A stretch of 33,291 nt of DNA, from positions 1 through 33,291 of the forward strand of contig JAMCRR010000154.1 in NCBI GenBank assembly GCA_023381565.1. Direction: 5' to 3'. Made by a program: the position numbers and the translations under genes. The notes under the pieces are model-generated. The model was not told where the DNA came from, made no database searches, and worked only from the letters and a program-made list of their open reading frames with translations. This DNA comes from Chloroflexota bacterium (GTDB lineage: Bacteria > Chloroflexota > Anaerolineae > Anaerolineales > Anaerolineaceae). Every line of letters starts with the position of its first letter. Position 1 is the stretch's first letter. Below are positions 1-10,818 of this stretch, piece after piece.

Positions 1-526
1 GGGTCTCACCCAGAATCGAAGCGCCGGCAACTGTCGCCGAGACAGTCAAATCTTTGTCGACCGGGTTGGAGAAGGTCAAAACCCTGTCGTCAGCCTGGTA
101 ATCCACCAATGCAGAACCCTTAAGATTGAGAGACAGCGGCAGGCTGAGAAAGCCCACCTTGGTAGTTGTGTCGAGCTTGTAATCCGTAGCCGTCAGGGTA
201 GCTTTTCCGGTTTGATCAAACGAATAGAGGATGGTCCCGGAGGTGTCCTTCACGGTGACATTTTTATCCGGCAGGATGTCCGTGGGGATATATGAGATTA
301 TATAGGTAGCCACATCCTTCATCTCCCAGGTGCCTACCAGGCAGGCGGCGCCAACCTGAGGAGGTTGTGTGGGTGCTGGAGTCGGAGTCGGTATGGGTGT
401 GTTGGTGGGAACGGGAGTAAAGGTTGGCGTGGGAGGCGTCAGGCCAGGGAAGGGAAGCGAGCAAGCTGTCAGCAAGAGTACTAATGACAACGCAACCAGG
501 GAAATGCGGTCGAGTTTGTTTTTCAT
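1..526 (-). CDS. Putative lipoprotein, partial (C-terminus beyond left edge)
   Basis: The reading frame starts at an ATG (524-526, minus) after a purine-rich AAAGGA box and stays open for 175 codons to the window edge, so the C-terminus is missing. The N-terminus is a typical lipoprotein signal: MKNKLDR, a hydrophobic stretch, then the lipobox LLTAC with the predicted lipidated Cys near residue 22. A low-complexity Pro/Thr spacer follows (about residues 30-57), of the kind common in secreted Chloroflexota proteins. After it comes a folded region beginning C-L-V-G-T-W-E, which resembles the start of lipocalin-like beta-barrel domains; that similarity is only suggestive. Predicted to sit on the outer face of the cytoplasmic membrane. 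Function unknown. It lies downstream of upp on the same strand, with 22 bases between them. Confidence 0.75.
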   Translation of the reverse strand, partial: MKNKLDRISLVALSLVLLLTACSLPFPGLTPPTPTFTPVPTNTPIPTPTPAPTQPPQVGAACLVGTWEMKDVATYIISYIPTDILPDKNVTVKDTSGTILYSFDQTGKATLTATDYKLDTTTKVGFLSLPLSLNLKGSALVDYQADDRVLTFSNPVDKDLTVSATVAGASILGET

Positions 527-548
527 TAAATAAATTCCTTTCCGCAGG

Positions 549-1175
549 TTATCCGGTACCGAACTGCCGGTCACCGGCATCTCCCAGTCCGGGAAGGATA
601 TAACCGTGTTCGTTCAGGCGCTCATCGATTGCAGCCAGGTGGATGGGGACGTCAGGATGGTGCTGGTGCAGGTTTTGGATGCCTTCGGGTGCTCCAATCA
701 GACCGACGAATTTGATCTTACGCACCCCCCACGCCTTGAGGATGTCCACTGTGGCAACGGCCGAACCGCCTGTGGCGAGCATGGGGTCCAGAATCAAGCA
801 AACGGAAACAGTCGGCTCGACGGGAAGTTTATTGTAGTACTGCACGGGTTTGAGAGTGCGTTCGTCCCGGTAAAGGCCGATATGCCAGACTTCAGCGGAG
901 GGCATCAGCTCCCAAAAGCCTTCCACCATCCCCAGGCCGGCGCGCAGGATTGGCACCAGGCCGATCTTCTCCAACAGATCGCCACCTTGCGCCTTGCCGA
1001 GAGGCGTTTGGACCTCAATCGGGCGGATGAGCAGATCGGAAGTGGATTCATAAGCCAGCAGGGCCGCCATCTCGCGCACCAGCTCGCGGAATTTCTTGGG
1101 TTCCGTGGTTGTGCTGCGCAAACGCGCCAGTTTGTGCGCAACCAGAGGATGGGTGGATGGGAATACGTTCTGCAT
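549..1175 (-). CDS. upp: Uracil phosphoribosyltransferase
   Basis: Cytosolic pyrimidine salvage enzyme making UMP from uracil and PRPP. The 208-residue protein has the usual family length. The PRPP-binding loop is clear ([12 protein letters not shown], about residues 128-139), as is the uracil-binding C-terminal segment with G-D-A-G-D-R near residue 200. The start follows a GGAGG ribosome binding site (TCGGAGGCACGCC before ATG). A TATAAT box on the minus strand at 1205-1210 gives a short leader of about 20 bases. The gene is divergent from ruvB across 84 bases. Family assignment is secure; only uracil specificity, rather than another base, is inferred by homology. Confidence 0.97.
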   Translation of the reverse strand: MQNVFPSTHPLVAHKLARLRSTTTEPKKFRELVREMAALLAYESTSDLLIRPIEVQTPLGKAQGGDLLEKIGLVPILRAGLGMVEGFWELMPSAEVWHIGLYRDERTLKPVQYYNKLPVEPTVSVCLILDPMLATGGSAVATVDILKAWGVRKIKFVGLIGAPEGIQNLHQHHPDVPIHLAAIDERLNEHGYILPGLGDAGDRQFGTG

Positions 1176-1204
1176 GGCGTGCCTCCGAGACCTGAAATGT
1201 GGTT

Positions 1205-1210
1205 ATTATA
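1205..1210 (-). promoter_or_regulatory. Predicted -10 box of upp
   Basis: TATAAT on the minus strand, 29 bases upstream of the upp ATG. No convincing -35 hexamer is visible at 16-18 bases. It lies back to back with the ruvB -10 box in the 84-base divergent region. Confidence 0.5.
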
Positions 1211-1246
1211 GCCGTTTCCCATGGAATTGGAGACTTTAAATCCGTG

Positions 1247-1252
1247 TATAAT
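1247..1252 (+). promoter_or_regulatory. Predicted -10 box of ruvB (leaderless arrangement)
   Basis: TATAAT followed by exactly seven bases (CAACCCC) and the ruvB ATG at 1260. With normal spacing, transcription would start at or within a base or two of the ATG. No Shine-Dalgarno sequence precedes the start. The -35 region is poor. Confidence 0.55.
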
Positions 1253-1259
1253 CAACCCC

Positions 1260-2288
1260 ATGAACGATCAGCCAAACCGCCTGGTAAACCCGGAGCCGCG
1301 CCCCGATGACCGCCTGGACCAGGCTTTACGGCCGAGGCGCCTCACCGAATTGATCGGCCAGGACCAGGTTAAAGAGAATCTATCGATCTTGATTGCGGCC
1401 GCGCGCCAGCGCAGCGAACCCCTTGACCATGTGCTGTTCTACGGACCGCCGGGGTTGGGCAAGACCACCCTGGCGCACGTCCTTTCCAATGAGATGGGTG
1501 TTAACATCAAGATTTCCTCCGGTCCGGCAATCGAACGCGCCGGAGACCTGGCCGCGATCCTGACCAACCTGCACGCCGGGGACATCCTATTCATCGACGA
1601 AATCCACCGCCTGGGCCGGGCTGTGGAAGAGGTGCTTTACCCGGCGATGGAAGACTTCGCCCTGGATATCATCATCGGTAAAGGGCCTTCGGCGCGCTCG
1701 ATCCGTCTGAAACTGCCGCGTTTCACGGTGATCGGGGCAACCACCCGCCTGGCGTTATTGACTTCCCCTCTCCGAGCGCGATTTGGAGCCGTCTACCGGC
1801 TGGATTTCTACGACCAACGGGCGATGCAAGAAATCGTCGCCCGCGGAGCCGGATTATTGAACATCGGCGCGGATCATGGCGGAGTTCAAGAGATCGCCCG
1901 GCGAGCACGGGGCACACCCCGGGTGGGTTTGCGACTGTTACGGAGGGTGAGAGATTACGCCCAGGTACGCGCAGATGGGTACATCTCCTCCACGGTCGCC
2001 GAAGAAGCGCTCAACTTGCTGAATGTCGATCCGCTGGGCCTGGACGACGTGGACCGGCGGGTTCTGTTCACCATCATCGAGAAATACAATGGGGGACCGG
2101 TAGGGTTGAACACCATTGCGGCTTCGATCAGCGAAGAACCGGATACGATCATGGACGTGGTGGAGCCGTACCTGCTTCAGCTCGGTTTTCTGGACCGCAC
2201 ACCGCAGGGACGTATTGCTACTTCCCGTGCATACCAGCATTTGGGGATGGTCACCCCCGAAAACCAGCAACAACAGCGTTTGTTATAG
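1260..2288 (+). CDS. ruvB: Holliday junction branch migration helicase RuvB
   Basis: Hexameric AAA+ motor that drives branch migration of Holliday junctions with RuvA. The 342-residue product has Walker A GPPGLGKT (62-69), Walker B with I-D-E-I-H (about 112-116), the sensor region G-A-T-T-R and the C-terminal winged-helix segment seen in RuvB. I chose ATG 1260 rather than the in-frame ATG at 1221. The family normally begins just before the [11 protein letters not shown] segment, and the -10 box at 1247 would lie inside the longer frame. ruvA and ruvC are not in the window. queA follows after three bases, so the two are almost certainly co-transcribed, a pairing frequent in bacteria. Confidence 0.97.
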   Translation: MNDQPNRLVNPEPRPDDRLDQALRPRRLTELIGQDQVKENLSILIAAARQRSEPLDHVLFYGPPGLGKTTLAHVLSNEMGVNIKISSGPAIERAGDLAAILTNLHAGDILFIDEIHRLGRAVEEVLYPAMEDFALDIIIGKGPSARSIRLKLPRFTVIGATTRLALLTSPLRARFGAVYRLDFYDQRAMQEIVARGAGLLNIGADHGGVQEIARRARGTPRVGLRLLRRVRDYAQVRADGYISSTVAEEALNLLNVDPLGLDDVDRRVLFTIIEKYNGGPVGLNTIAASISEEPDTIMDVVEPYLLQLGFLDRTPQGRIATSRAYQHLGMVTPENQQQQRLL

Positions 2289-2291
2289 GGG

Positions 2292-3314
2292 ATGAAGACC
2301 TCGGATTTTGATTACTTCCTCCCGCCGGAGAAGATCGCTCAGACACCGGTCGAGCCGCGGCATGCTTCGCGGTTGATGGTCTTGCGCCGGAACCAGGACA
2401 GCCTGGAGCACTCCCATTTTTGGGAGATCGGGCGCTATCTGAACCCGGGCGACTTGCTGGTGGTGAATGAGACGCGCGTGATCCCTGCCCGGCTGTATGC
2501 CCGCAAACTGCCCGGAGGCGGCAAGGTTGAGCTATTGCTGCTGAAACGCATGGAGGAATGTGTCTGGGAGGTTCTGGTGGGGGGGAAAGGCTTGCACGCC
2601 GGGCGCAAACTCGAGCTGCCTGATGGACCTCAGGCGATGGTGGAGACTGTCCTGGATGGCGCCAGGCGAGTGGTGCGCTTCGAGGAGCCGGTGGAGCCAT
2701 TCCTGGAACACCTCGGGCAGGTCCCGCTACCGCCGTATATCCATACTCCTCTGGCAGACCCGGAGCGTTACCAGACCGTGTATGCGCGCCGGGCTGGATC
2801 AGCAGCAGCGCCAACTGCCGGCTTGCATTTTACCCCCGAGCTGATGGGAAGCCTCCAGGAGCAGGGCATACGCATCGCCCGTGTTACGCTTCACGTCGGG
2901 CTGGATACTTTCGCGCCGGTAACCGAGGAGATGCCCGAGGCCCATAAGATCCACACCGAGTGGTGCGAGGTGAGTGATGAGACCGCCGGGGCGGTCAATG
3001 CAGCCCGACAGGCAGGCAATCGTGTGGTTGCCGTGGGGACGACCTGCGTGCGCACGTTAGAGACGGCAGCGCGTGCGGCTGCCCCAGGACAGGCGATTGG
3101 CGCATTCAGCGGGCAGACCGATCTGTTTATATTGCCCGGTTATCATTTTCGCATTGTGGATGCGCTGATCACCAATTTCCACCTACCACGCTCGACCTTG
3201 CTGATGCTCGTCAGCGCATTTGCCGGCAGAGAACGCATTCTGGCGGCCTATCAGACCGCCGTCGATACAGGTTACCGATTTTATTCGTTTGGCGATGCCA
3301 TGTTGATTCTTTAA
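2292..3314 (+). CDS. queA: S-adenosylmethionine:tRNA ribosyltransferase-isomerase QueA
   Basis: Catalyses transfer and isomerisation of the ribosyl moiety of SAM onto preQ1-modified tRNA, giving epoxyqueuosine in the wobble position of GUN-anticodon tRNAs. The 340-residue length is typical. Family landmarks are the N-terminal F-D-Y-F-L-P-P-E-K-I-A-Q-T-P, the A-A-P-T-A-G-L-H-F-T segment near residues 170-180, and the C-terminal T-N-F-H-L-P-R-S-T-L-L-M. The start is three bases after the ruvB stop, indicating one operon, and the overlapping GGGG serves as a weak ribosome binding site. No other queuosine genes are seen here. Confidence 0.97.
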   Translation: MKTSDFDYFLPPEKIAQTPVEPRHASRLMVLRRNQDSLEHSHFWEIGRYLNPGDLLVVNETRVIPARLYARKLPGGGKVELLLLKRMEECVWEVLVGGKGLHAGRKLELPDGPQAMVETVLDGARRVVRFEEPVEPFLEHLGQVPLPPYIHTPLADPERYQTVYARRAGSAAAPTAGLHFTPELMGSLQEQGIRIARVTLHVGLDTFAPVTEEMPEAHKIHTEWCEVSDETAGAVNAARQAGNRVVAVGTTCVRTLETAARAAAPGQAIGAFSGQTDLFILPGYHFRIVDALITNFHLPRSTLLMLVSAFAGRERILAAYQTAVDTGYRFYSFGDAMLIL

Positions 3315-3321
3315 GATTCTT

Positions 3322-4014
3322 ATGGAGCAGAGCAGCTTAAATCCCGATCTCGAACAGCGCATCATTTCCTGCAGGCTTTGCCCGCGCCTGGTGGCGTGGA
3401 GAGAAGAGGTAGCGCGTAAAAAGCGCCGGGCGTACGCTAAATGGGAATATTGGGGCAAGCCGATCCCCGGCTTTGGCGATCCTCAGGCGCGCGTCTTGGT
3501 GGTAGGCTTGGCGCCTGGCGCTCATGGCGCCAACCGGACCGGGCGTATCTTTACCGGCGACGATTCGGGTGATTTCCTCTTCCGGGCATTACATCGAGCA
3601 GAGTTTGCCAACCAGCCTCATTCGACTCACCGTGAAGATGGCCTGCGCTTAAGCGATATCTACATCTCTGCAGTCTGCCGTTGCGTTCCACCGGATAATA
3701 AGCCCACCCCGATTGAGCTGGCTAACTGCCGGCCTTTCCTCGTCGAGGAAATTGGTTATCTGACCCGCCTGGAAGGGATTGTTGCCTTGGGACGGATTGC
3801 CCTGGATGGTGTGCTGAAAATTTATCGAGATCGAGGAATTCCCTTGCCGCCGGTAGTGTTTGCTCACGGCGCAGTCTATTCTTTGGGAAGCGGGCTTCCC
3901 TGGCTGATCACTTCCTATCACCCCAGCCGGCAAAACACGCAAACCGGGCGTCTGACCGAGGTGATGTTTGACCAGATCTGGAGCAAGGTTAACGAACTGC
4001 TTACCCCTCGGTAG
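3322..4014 (+). CDS. Uracil-DNA glycosylase, family 5 (UDGb type)
   Basis: Removes uracil and other deaminated bases from DNA. Motif A reads GLAPGAHGANRTGRIFTGD (62-80), the pattern of family 5 (UDGb) enzymes, which lack the polar catalytic residue found in families 1 and 4. The second motif is H-P-S-R-Q-N (200-205). Cysteines at 17, 20, 121 and 136 fit the four ligands of the 4Fe-4S cluster of this group. The 230-residue length is usual. It starts seven bases after queA and is the last gene of the ruvB-queA operon. Its 3' end overlaps the convergent small gene at 4001-4291 by 14 bases. The family 5 versus family 4 call is based on motif A. Confidence 0.9.
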   Translation: MEQSSLNPDLEQRIISCRLCPRLVAWREEVARKKRRAYAKWEYWGKPIPGFGDPQARVLVVGLAPGAHGANRTGRIFTGDDSGDFLFRALHRAEFANQPHSTHREDGLRLSDIYISAVCRCVPPDNKPTPIELANCRPFLVEEIGYLTRLEGIVALGRIALDGVLKIYRDRGIPLPPVVFAHGAVYSLGSGLPWLITSYHPSRQNTQTGRLTEVMFDQIWSKVNELLTPR

Positions 4015-4291
4015 CTGAATCCTTGACCTGCTTCCAGGCGAAATAGACGGCTCCCCGGAATGATTCCCAGGTGCCGGGACGCCGTTCTTCCCAATACTCG
4101 TGCGCCTCGGTTTCGACCACCTCCCAGGGTTTGGACATTAAGATTTCATTCAATGCCAGGTCGTAGCCCAGACGGTACGCAGGCATATAATCGCCATACC
4201 TTGCGTTTTTATCTTCAACTTTTTGAGAAAAATGGTTTTGAAACTGAGCCTCGAAGTCGTCGAAACTGCGAGGCTCAACCAGGTTGGTCAT
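4001..4291 (-). CDS. Conserved hypothetical protein, 96 aa
   Basis: Small acidic soluble protein without signal or membrane segment. It contains Y-G-D-Y-M-P-A-Y-R-L-G-Y (32-43) and a Trp-rich C-terminal half with W-E-E-R-R-P-G-T-W-E (67-76) and A-W-K. I recognise this YxxYxPAYRxGY plus WE-R-G-TWE pattern from short uncharacterised bacterial proteins but cannot give a function. It is read convergently with the uracil glycosylase (14-base overlap at the ends). A TATAAT box on the minus strand (4300-4305) ends eight bases before the ATG and no ribosome binding site is present, so it may have its own leaderless transcript besides read-through from the gene upstream. Confidence 0.8.
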   Translation of the reverse strand: MTNLVEPRSFDDFEAQFQNHFSQKVEDKNARYGDYMPAYRLGYDLALNEILMSKPWEVVETEAHEYWEERRPGTWESFRGAVYFAWKQVKDSATEG

Positions 4292-4296
4292 CGATA

Positions 4297-4512
4297 TTAA
4301 TTATAGTAACAGGGCGGAATTCCTCCCCAATACAGGACCTGATGGAAAGTAGCCTCATCAATTTGGACAAGGGGAACCGGTTTGAACTCGGCGAAATGAA
4401 CGGCTACTCTGGATTGATTGTTCATCTTCGGAGGATAAATCTCATCCTGGCTTAGAGAGGTCAAATATTCCAATAACTCTTTCAATGTCATTTTGCAATA
4501 TGGCTTACCCAC
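4297..4512 (-). CDS. Small hypothetical protein, 71 aa
   Basis: Not recognised. I use the GTG start at 4510-4512 because a GGAG box lies eight bases upstream; an internal ATG (residue 8) has none. The product has no signal or membrane segment. It begins with a short helix-like stretch (T-L-K-E-L-L-E-Y-L) and ends in W-G-G-I-P-P-C-Y-Y-N. The gene ends five bases before the next small gene, suggesting a two-gene unit with a -10 candidate at 4568-4573. The longer opposite-strand frame across both genes is Pro/Arg-rich and looks like a shadow. It could still be non-coding. Confidence 0.5.
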   Translation of the reverse strand: MGKPYCKMTLKELLEYLTSLSQDEIYPPKMNNQSRVAVHFAEFKPVPLVQIDEATFHQVLYWGGIPPCYYN

Positions 4513-4567
4513 TAGATTTCTCCATCAAGCTTAGATTTCTGTAAACCCCAAGAATAACAATGCCTGA

Positions 4568-4573
4568 ATTATA
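4568..4573 (-). promoter_or_regulatory. Candidate -10 box for the two small genes
   Basis: TATAAT on the minus strand, about 56 bases upstream of the GTG start at 4512. The -35 match is weak. The rest of 4574-4725 holds only a small hairpin (4684-4701, six base pairs) and nothing else I can identify. Confidence 0.4.
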
Positions 4574-4725
4574 AAAATCGGGCCGGGAAACCCTGGATTC
4601 CCCAAACGGGTTACCCTTTTGCGGGCAACTATACAATACCTACGATACCCTCGTCATTCAATACGGGACTCTCCTAAAAGATGGGTAGGAATATCCCTAC
4701 CTGAGCGAACTGGAAGCGAACCTGC

Positions 4726-4754
4726 TTGCCGGACAACGCCTGGCAGGATACAAT
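4726..4754 (+). promoter_or_regulatory. Predicted sigma-70-type promoter of the hydrolase gene
   Basis: TTGCCG (4726-4731), 17-base spacer, TACAAT (4749-4754). It places the transcript start near 4761, upstream of ATG 4777. This argues against the in-frame TTG at 4726 being the start codon. Confidence 0.6.
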
Positions 4755-4776
4755 CGAAGAAAATCGAAACCCAAAA

Positions 4777-5745
4777 ATGAAAACAAAACCCTGGATCATC
4801 GGAATCGCTCTGACTGTAGTGCTTTTGGGAGTAGGGCCGTTCTTAGTGCCCGTACCCCCTCCGGAGGGCACCACCGCGGCAGAGAACCTATCTGACCCGG
4901 ACAGCCAATTTGTGGAAGTAGGCGGCCTCAAAGTCCATCTGAAGAGCGCCGGAACGGGTCAAACCGCCCTGATCTTGCTGCATGGATTTGGAGCCAGCCT
5001 GTTTTCGTGGCGGGAGGTGATGCTCCCCTTATCCGCAGAATTTCAGGTGTTGGCATACGACCGGCCTGGTTTTGGCCTCACCGAACGGCCGAAGCGGAGT
5101 GCCTGGACTGGGGTAAACCCCTACAGCCTGGAAGCCCAGGCAGACCTGGCAGTTCAATTGATGGATCGCTTCGGAATCAACCAGGCCATCCTGGTTGGGC
5201 ACTCTGCCGGAGGCACGGTGGCGATGTACACGGCGCTGAAATACCCTCGAAGAGTACAGGCGCTGATCCTGGTCGATCCGGCAGTCTATCCGAGCGGAGG
5301 CCTGCCTGGAGTGGCCCGGCCGCTGTTTTCACTACCGCAGATCGATCACCTTGGTCCTCTGCTGGTGCGCTCGATTGCCAGCCGCGGGGAGGATATCCTG
5401 GACAACGCCTGGCACGACCCCGGAATGATCACGCCCGAGATCGTGGCGGGCTACCGCAAACCGCTCCAGGTCGATGGATGGGATGTGGGACTGTGGGAAT
5501 TTACGCGAGCGGCCAGTTACCCAAACCTGGAGCCGCGTTTTAACGAATTGAAAATGCCTGTGGTGGTGATCAGCGGCGATGACGACCGCATCGTGCCTCT
5601 GGAGCAAAGCACGCGCCTGGCACAGGCGCTGCCGGACTCACGCCTGGCCGTGATCCCTGAATGCGGGCACCTTCCCCAGGAGGAGCAGCCGGCGGCTTTC
5701 CTGGAGGTGGTGAGGGGGTTTTTTATGGAAATTGGGATTTTATGA
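4777..5745 (+). CDS. Membrane-anchored alpha/beta hydrolase
   Basis: 322-residue protein with one N-terminal hydrophobic segment (about 5-25) acting as a membrane anchor or uncleaved signal, then an alpha/beta-hydrolase fold. The oxyanion-side motif is L-H-G-F-G-A-S (68-74). The nucleophile elbow is G-H-S-A-G-G with Ser143. The acid lies in G-D-D-D-R-I-V (268-270) and the catalytic His is His298 in C-G-H-L-P. The complete triad predicts an active esterase, lipase or epoxide-hydrolase-like enzyme; the substrate cannot be told. The catalytic domain is probably outside the cytoplasmic membrane. Start chosen from the promoter position; the ribosome binding site is weak. It stands alone, just before the AT-rich restriction-modification island. 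Confidence 0.88.
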   Translation: MKTKPWIIGIALTVVLLGVGPFLVPVPPPEGTTAAENLSDPDSQFVEVGGLKVHLKSAGTGQTALILLHGFGASLFSWREVMLPLSAEFQVLAYDRPGFGLTERPKRSAWTGVNPYSLEAQADLAVQLMDRFGINQAILVGHSAGGTVAMYTALKYPRRVQALILVDPAVYPSGGLPGVARPLFSLPQIDHLGPLLVRSIASRGEDILDNAWHDPGMITPEIVAGYRKPLQVDGWDVGLWEFTRAASYPNLEPRFNELKMPVVVISGDDDRIVPLEQSTRLAQALPDSRLAVIPECGHLPQEEQPAAFLEVVRGFFMEIGIL

Positions 5746-5752
5746 AGCTGCC

Positions 5753-5781
5753 TTGCAAAGACGGTTTTTATCGAGTATAGT
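5753..5781 (+). promoter_or_regulatory. Predicted promoter of the restriction-modification operon
   Basis: TTGCAA (5753-5758), 17-base spacer, TATAGT (5776-5781), giving a leader of about 38 bases. It starts eight bases after the hydrolase stop, exactly where base composition turns AT-rich. Confidence 0.65.
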
Positions 5782-5825
5782 AATTTAAATCAAAACTCAA
5801 TACCGATCAAAAGAAAATTATCTCC

Positions 5826-6692
5826 ATGGGAAATATAGTCAATACTTTTATCCAGAAACCACTTTTTTCGTCACCAATTCCTCAAGGGTGTGAGATCATT
5901 GTTGGTGATGCCTATACCGTTTTAAAGGAGTATCCCGATAGATCATTCCGATCTTGTGTAACAAGTCCCCCTTATTGGGGATTACGCGATTATGGTATCC
6001 CTAATCAAATCGGAGCAGAATCCAATTTAGCCGATTATATACAAAATTTAGTTGCGATTTTTAAGGAAGTTCGTAGAGTTATAACTGATGATGGAAGTCT
6101 TTGGTTGAATATTGGTGATTCTTATACGAGCGGCAATAGAACCTGGAGAGATATTGATAGAAAAAATCCAGCCAGGGCTATGGAATATCGTCCACCAACA
6201 CCTCCCGGACTTAAACCTAAAGATTTAATTGGAGTTCCATGGAGAGTTGCATTTGCTCTGCAAGTAGATGGCTGGTACTTACGCTCAGATATCATCTGGG
6301 AGAAACCAAATTGCCAACCAGAATCTGTAAAAGACCGTCCAACAAAATGCCATGAATATATTTTCTTGTTAACCAAATCTGAGAAATATTATTACGACTA
6401 TAAATCGATTATGGAGCCTGCCAATGGTTCAAACCGAAAAAAGAGGAACAGGCGTTCTGTATGGGCAATAAACACCGAACCTTTTCTCGATGCACATTTT
6501 GCTACTTTTCCACCAAAATTAATTGAACCATGCATATTGGCTGGGACAGAAAAGGGAGATAAAGTATTAGATCCATTTTTTGGATCAGGTACACTTGGCG
6601 AAGTGTGCGAATGTAAAAACCGCAATTTTGTTGGAATCGAATTGAATGAGGATTATGCAAGAATTGCAAGAAAAAGACTCGGATGGGAGTAA
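5826..6692 (+). CDS. DNA methyltransferase, N4-cytosine type (partner of XcyI-like enzyme)
   Basis: 288-residue SAM-dependent DNA methyltransferase. Catalytic motif IV T-S-P-P-Y-W (46-51) is near the N-terminus and the SAM-binding motif D-P-F-F-G-S-G-T (249-256) near the C-terminus, the order of the beta class. S-P-P-Y is typical of enzymes methylating the exocyclic amino group of cytosine. The variable middle (about 100-230) would hold target recognition. Because the next gene resembles the XcyI/Cfr9I enzymes, the inferred product is N4-methylcytosine within CCCGGG. The sequence is markedly richer in A+T than its neighbours. The ATG lacks a clear ribosome binding site. No controller gene is present; having the methyltransferase first may let host protection precede cleavage. 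Confidence 0.92.
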   Translation: MGNIVNTFIQKPLFSSPIPQGCEIIVGDAYTVLKEYPDRSFRSCVTSPPYWGLRDYGIPNQIGAESNLADYIQNLVAIFKEVRRVITDDGSLWLNIGDSYTSGNRTWRDIDRKNPARAMEYRPPTPPGLKPKDLIGVPWRVAFALQVDGWYLRSDIIWEKPNCQPESVKDRPTKCHEYIFLLTKSEKYYYDYKSIMEPANGSNRKKRNRRSVWAINTEPFLDAHFATFPPKLIEPCILAGTEKGDKVLDPFFGSGTLGEVCECKNRNFVGIELNEDYARIARKRLGWE

Positions 6693-6698
6693 AAATAC

Positions 6699-7670
6699 AT
6701 GGAGACCAACAACGACGAATTGCCAATACTACCCCCAGACTTACAAATTTCTTTTTATAACAAGTTAAAAACTCTTAGGCAATACTTATTGCGGGAAGGA
6801 TTAAGTAATGCAATATCTAAAATTAACCTAAAACTAATCAATAACCAGTTAGATGATTTTGTTTCTTCTGATTCACTGAAAAGGGTTGCAGAATTTGGAT
6901 TACGTGGAGAGGTATTCTTTTCTGTTCCTTGTATACTTGAGGCAAATCCAAGGTTATTAGGATATTATCGTCTTTTACTTGGCTTCTCCCAGAAGGAATT
7001 CTACAACAAACTTACATTCGCACACTTCAAGCGACTCGAAGAAAAGGGTGAAATACCAGAGGCAATTAAGGTTGAAATTCCAAAATTATGCACCAGCCTG
7101 GTCAAAAGTGGAGAAATTCTTGTAAATAACATTGATGATCTATCTGATGCAACTGTAAATGAACTTCAATTATTAACGTTAGGACCTCAATTACGAGGCG
7201 GACAAAATACAAAATTGGGACAAGATGCTACTCGACAAGTATATGAATTGATTTCTAGGGCAGTTGCGAAGTACATCAAAAGTATAAATAAAAATGCAAT
7301 CGTGATTGAAAATGATTCTGGACGAAGTGTTTTGATTGAGTTTTTCAGTGATCCCGATGTTCGAATAACGCAATTATTAGAAAATGATTTTCGAAGGCCA
7401 CTTGTTTCAATTGAGATTAAAGGGGGAACCGACTACTCCAACATTCATAATAGGTTGGGCGAGGCAGAAAAAAGCCATCAAAACGCGAAGGCGAATGGCT
7501 TTTTTGAATTTTGGACGATTATTCGTGTAGACCTCGATCTAAATCATGCAAAGAAAGAATCCCCTACTACCAGTTATTTTTTTAATCTTGACCGAATTGA
7601 AGATAGAAATTCTCCCGACTCGAAGCAATTTCATGCCATTCTGAACTCGATATTGGGAATACGTAATTAA
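6699..7670 (+). CDS. Type II restriction endonuclease, XcyI/Cfr9I family
   Basis: 323-residue protein that I recognise from its middle and C-terminal blocks as the XcyI-type family, whose known members cut CCCGGG. Blocks are P-R-L-L-G-Y-Y-R-L-L-L-G-F-S-Q-K-E-F-Y (84-102), L-G-P-Q-L-R-G-G-Q-N (161-170), and E-I-K-G-G-T-D-Y-S-N-I-H-N-R-L-G-E-A-E-K (239-258). E239-I-K241 fits the E-x-K part of a PD-(D/E)XK active site. The start is six bases after the methyltransferase stop, with GGGAG overlapping that stop as ribosome binding site. The same AT-rich composition as the methyltransferase indicates joint acquisition. Family call is from memory of motifs; target specificity is inference. Confidence 0.82.
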   Translation: METNNDELPILPPDLQISFYNKLKTLRQYLLREGLSNAISKINLKLINNQLDDFVSSDSLKRVAEFGLRGEVFFSVPCILEANPRLLGYYRLLLGFSQKEFYNKLTFAHFKRLEEKGEIPEAIKVEIPKLCTSLVKSGEILVNNIDDLSDATVNELQLLTLGPQLRGGQNTKLGQDATRQVYELISRAVAKYIKSINKNAIVIENDSGRSVLIEFFSDPDVRITQLLENDFRRPLVSIEIKGGTDYSNIHNRLGEAEKSHQNAKANGFFEFWTIIRVDLDLNHAKKESPTTSYFFNLDRIEDRNSPDSKQFHAILNSILGIRN

Positions 7671-7681
7671 CTCATCGCCCT

Positions 7682-7720
7682 TAAAAATACTCGAGATTTC
7701 GATGATCTCGAGTATTTTTA
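7682..7720. terminator. Bidirectional terminator hairpin between restriction gene and eno
   Basis: Perfect 16-base-pair inverted repeat: left arm 7682-7697, seven-base loop, right arm 7705-7720. The arms end in A5 on the left and T5 on the right, so the RNA of either strand ends in a U-run. It lies 11 bases after the endonuclease stop and 18 bases after the eno stop, and serves both convergent units. It also marks the return to GC-rich sequence. Confidence 0.9.
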
Positions 7721-7738
7721 TAATGATATCCTTGTTTG

Positions 7739-9085
<1,347 letters not shown>

Positions 9086-9131
9086 CTATCCATTCAAGGA
9101 TGAATAAGTATACCCTCTTTTGTGCAAGATT

Positions 9132-10805
<1,674 letters not shown>

Positions 10806-10818
10806 TTAACAAAGAAGC

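Noticed and set aside
606..1211. Long plus-strand open frame opposite upp
   Set aside because: It mirrors upp codon structure, has no family features, and upp itself is unmistakable.
4060..4455. 131-residue plus-strand frame across the two small minus genes
   Set aside because: Composition is Pro/Arg-rich and shadow-like, with no ribosome binding site. The opposite 96-residue protein has a recognisable conserved pattern.
4684..4701. Six-pair hairpin upstream of the hydrolase as a terminator
   Set aside because: Short stem and no T-run on either strand.
5746..7738. Mobile-element ends or attachment sites around the restriction-modification genes
   Set aside because: No flanking direct repeats, terminal inverted repeats, tRNA gene or recombinase was found; the only inverted repeat is the terminator hairpin.
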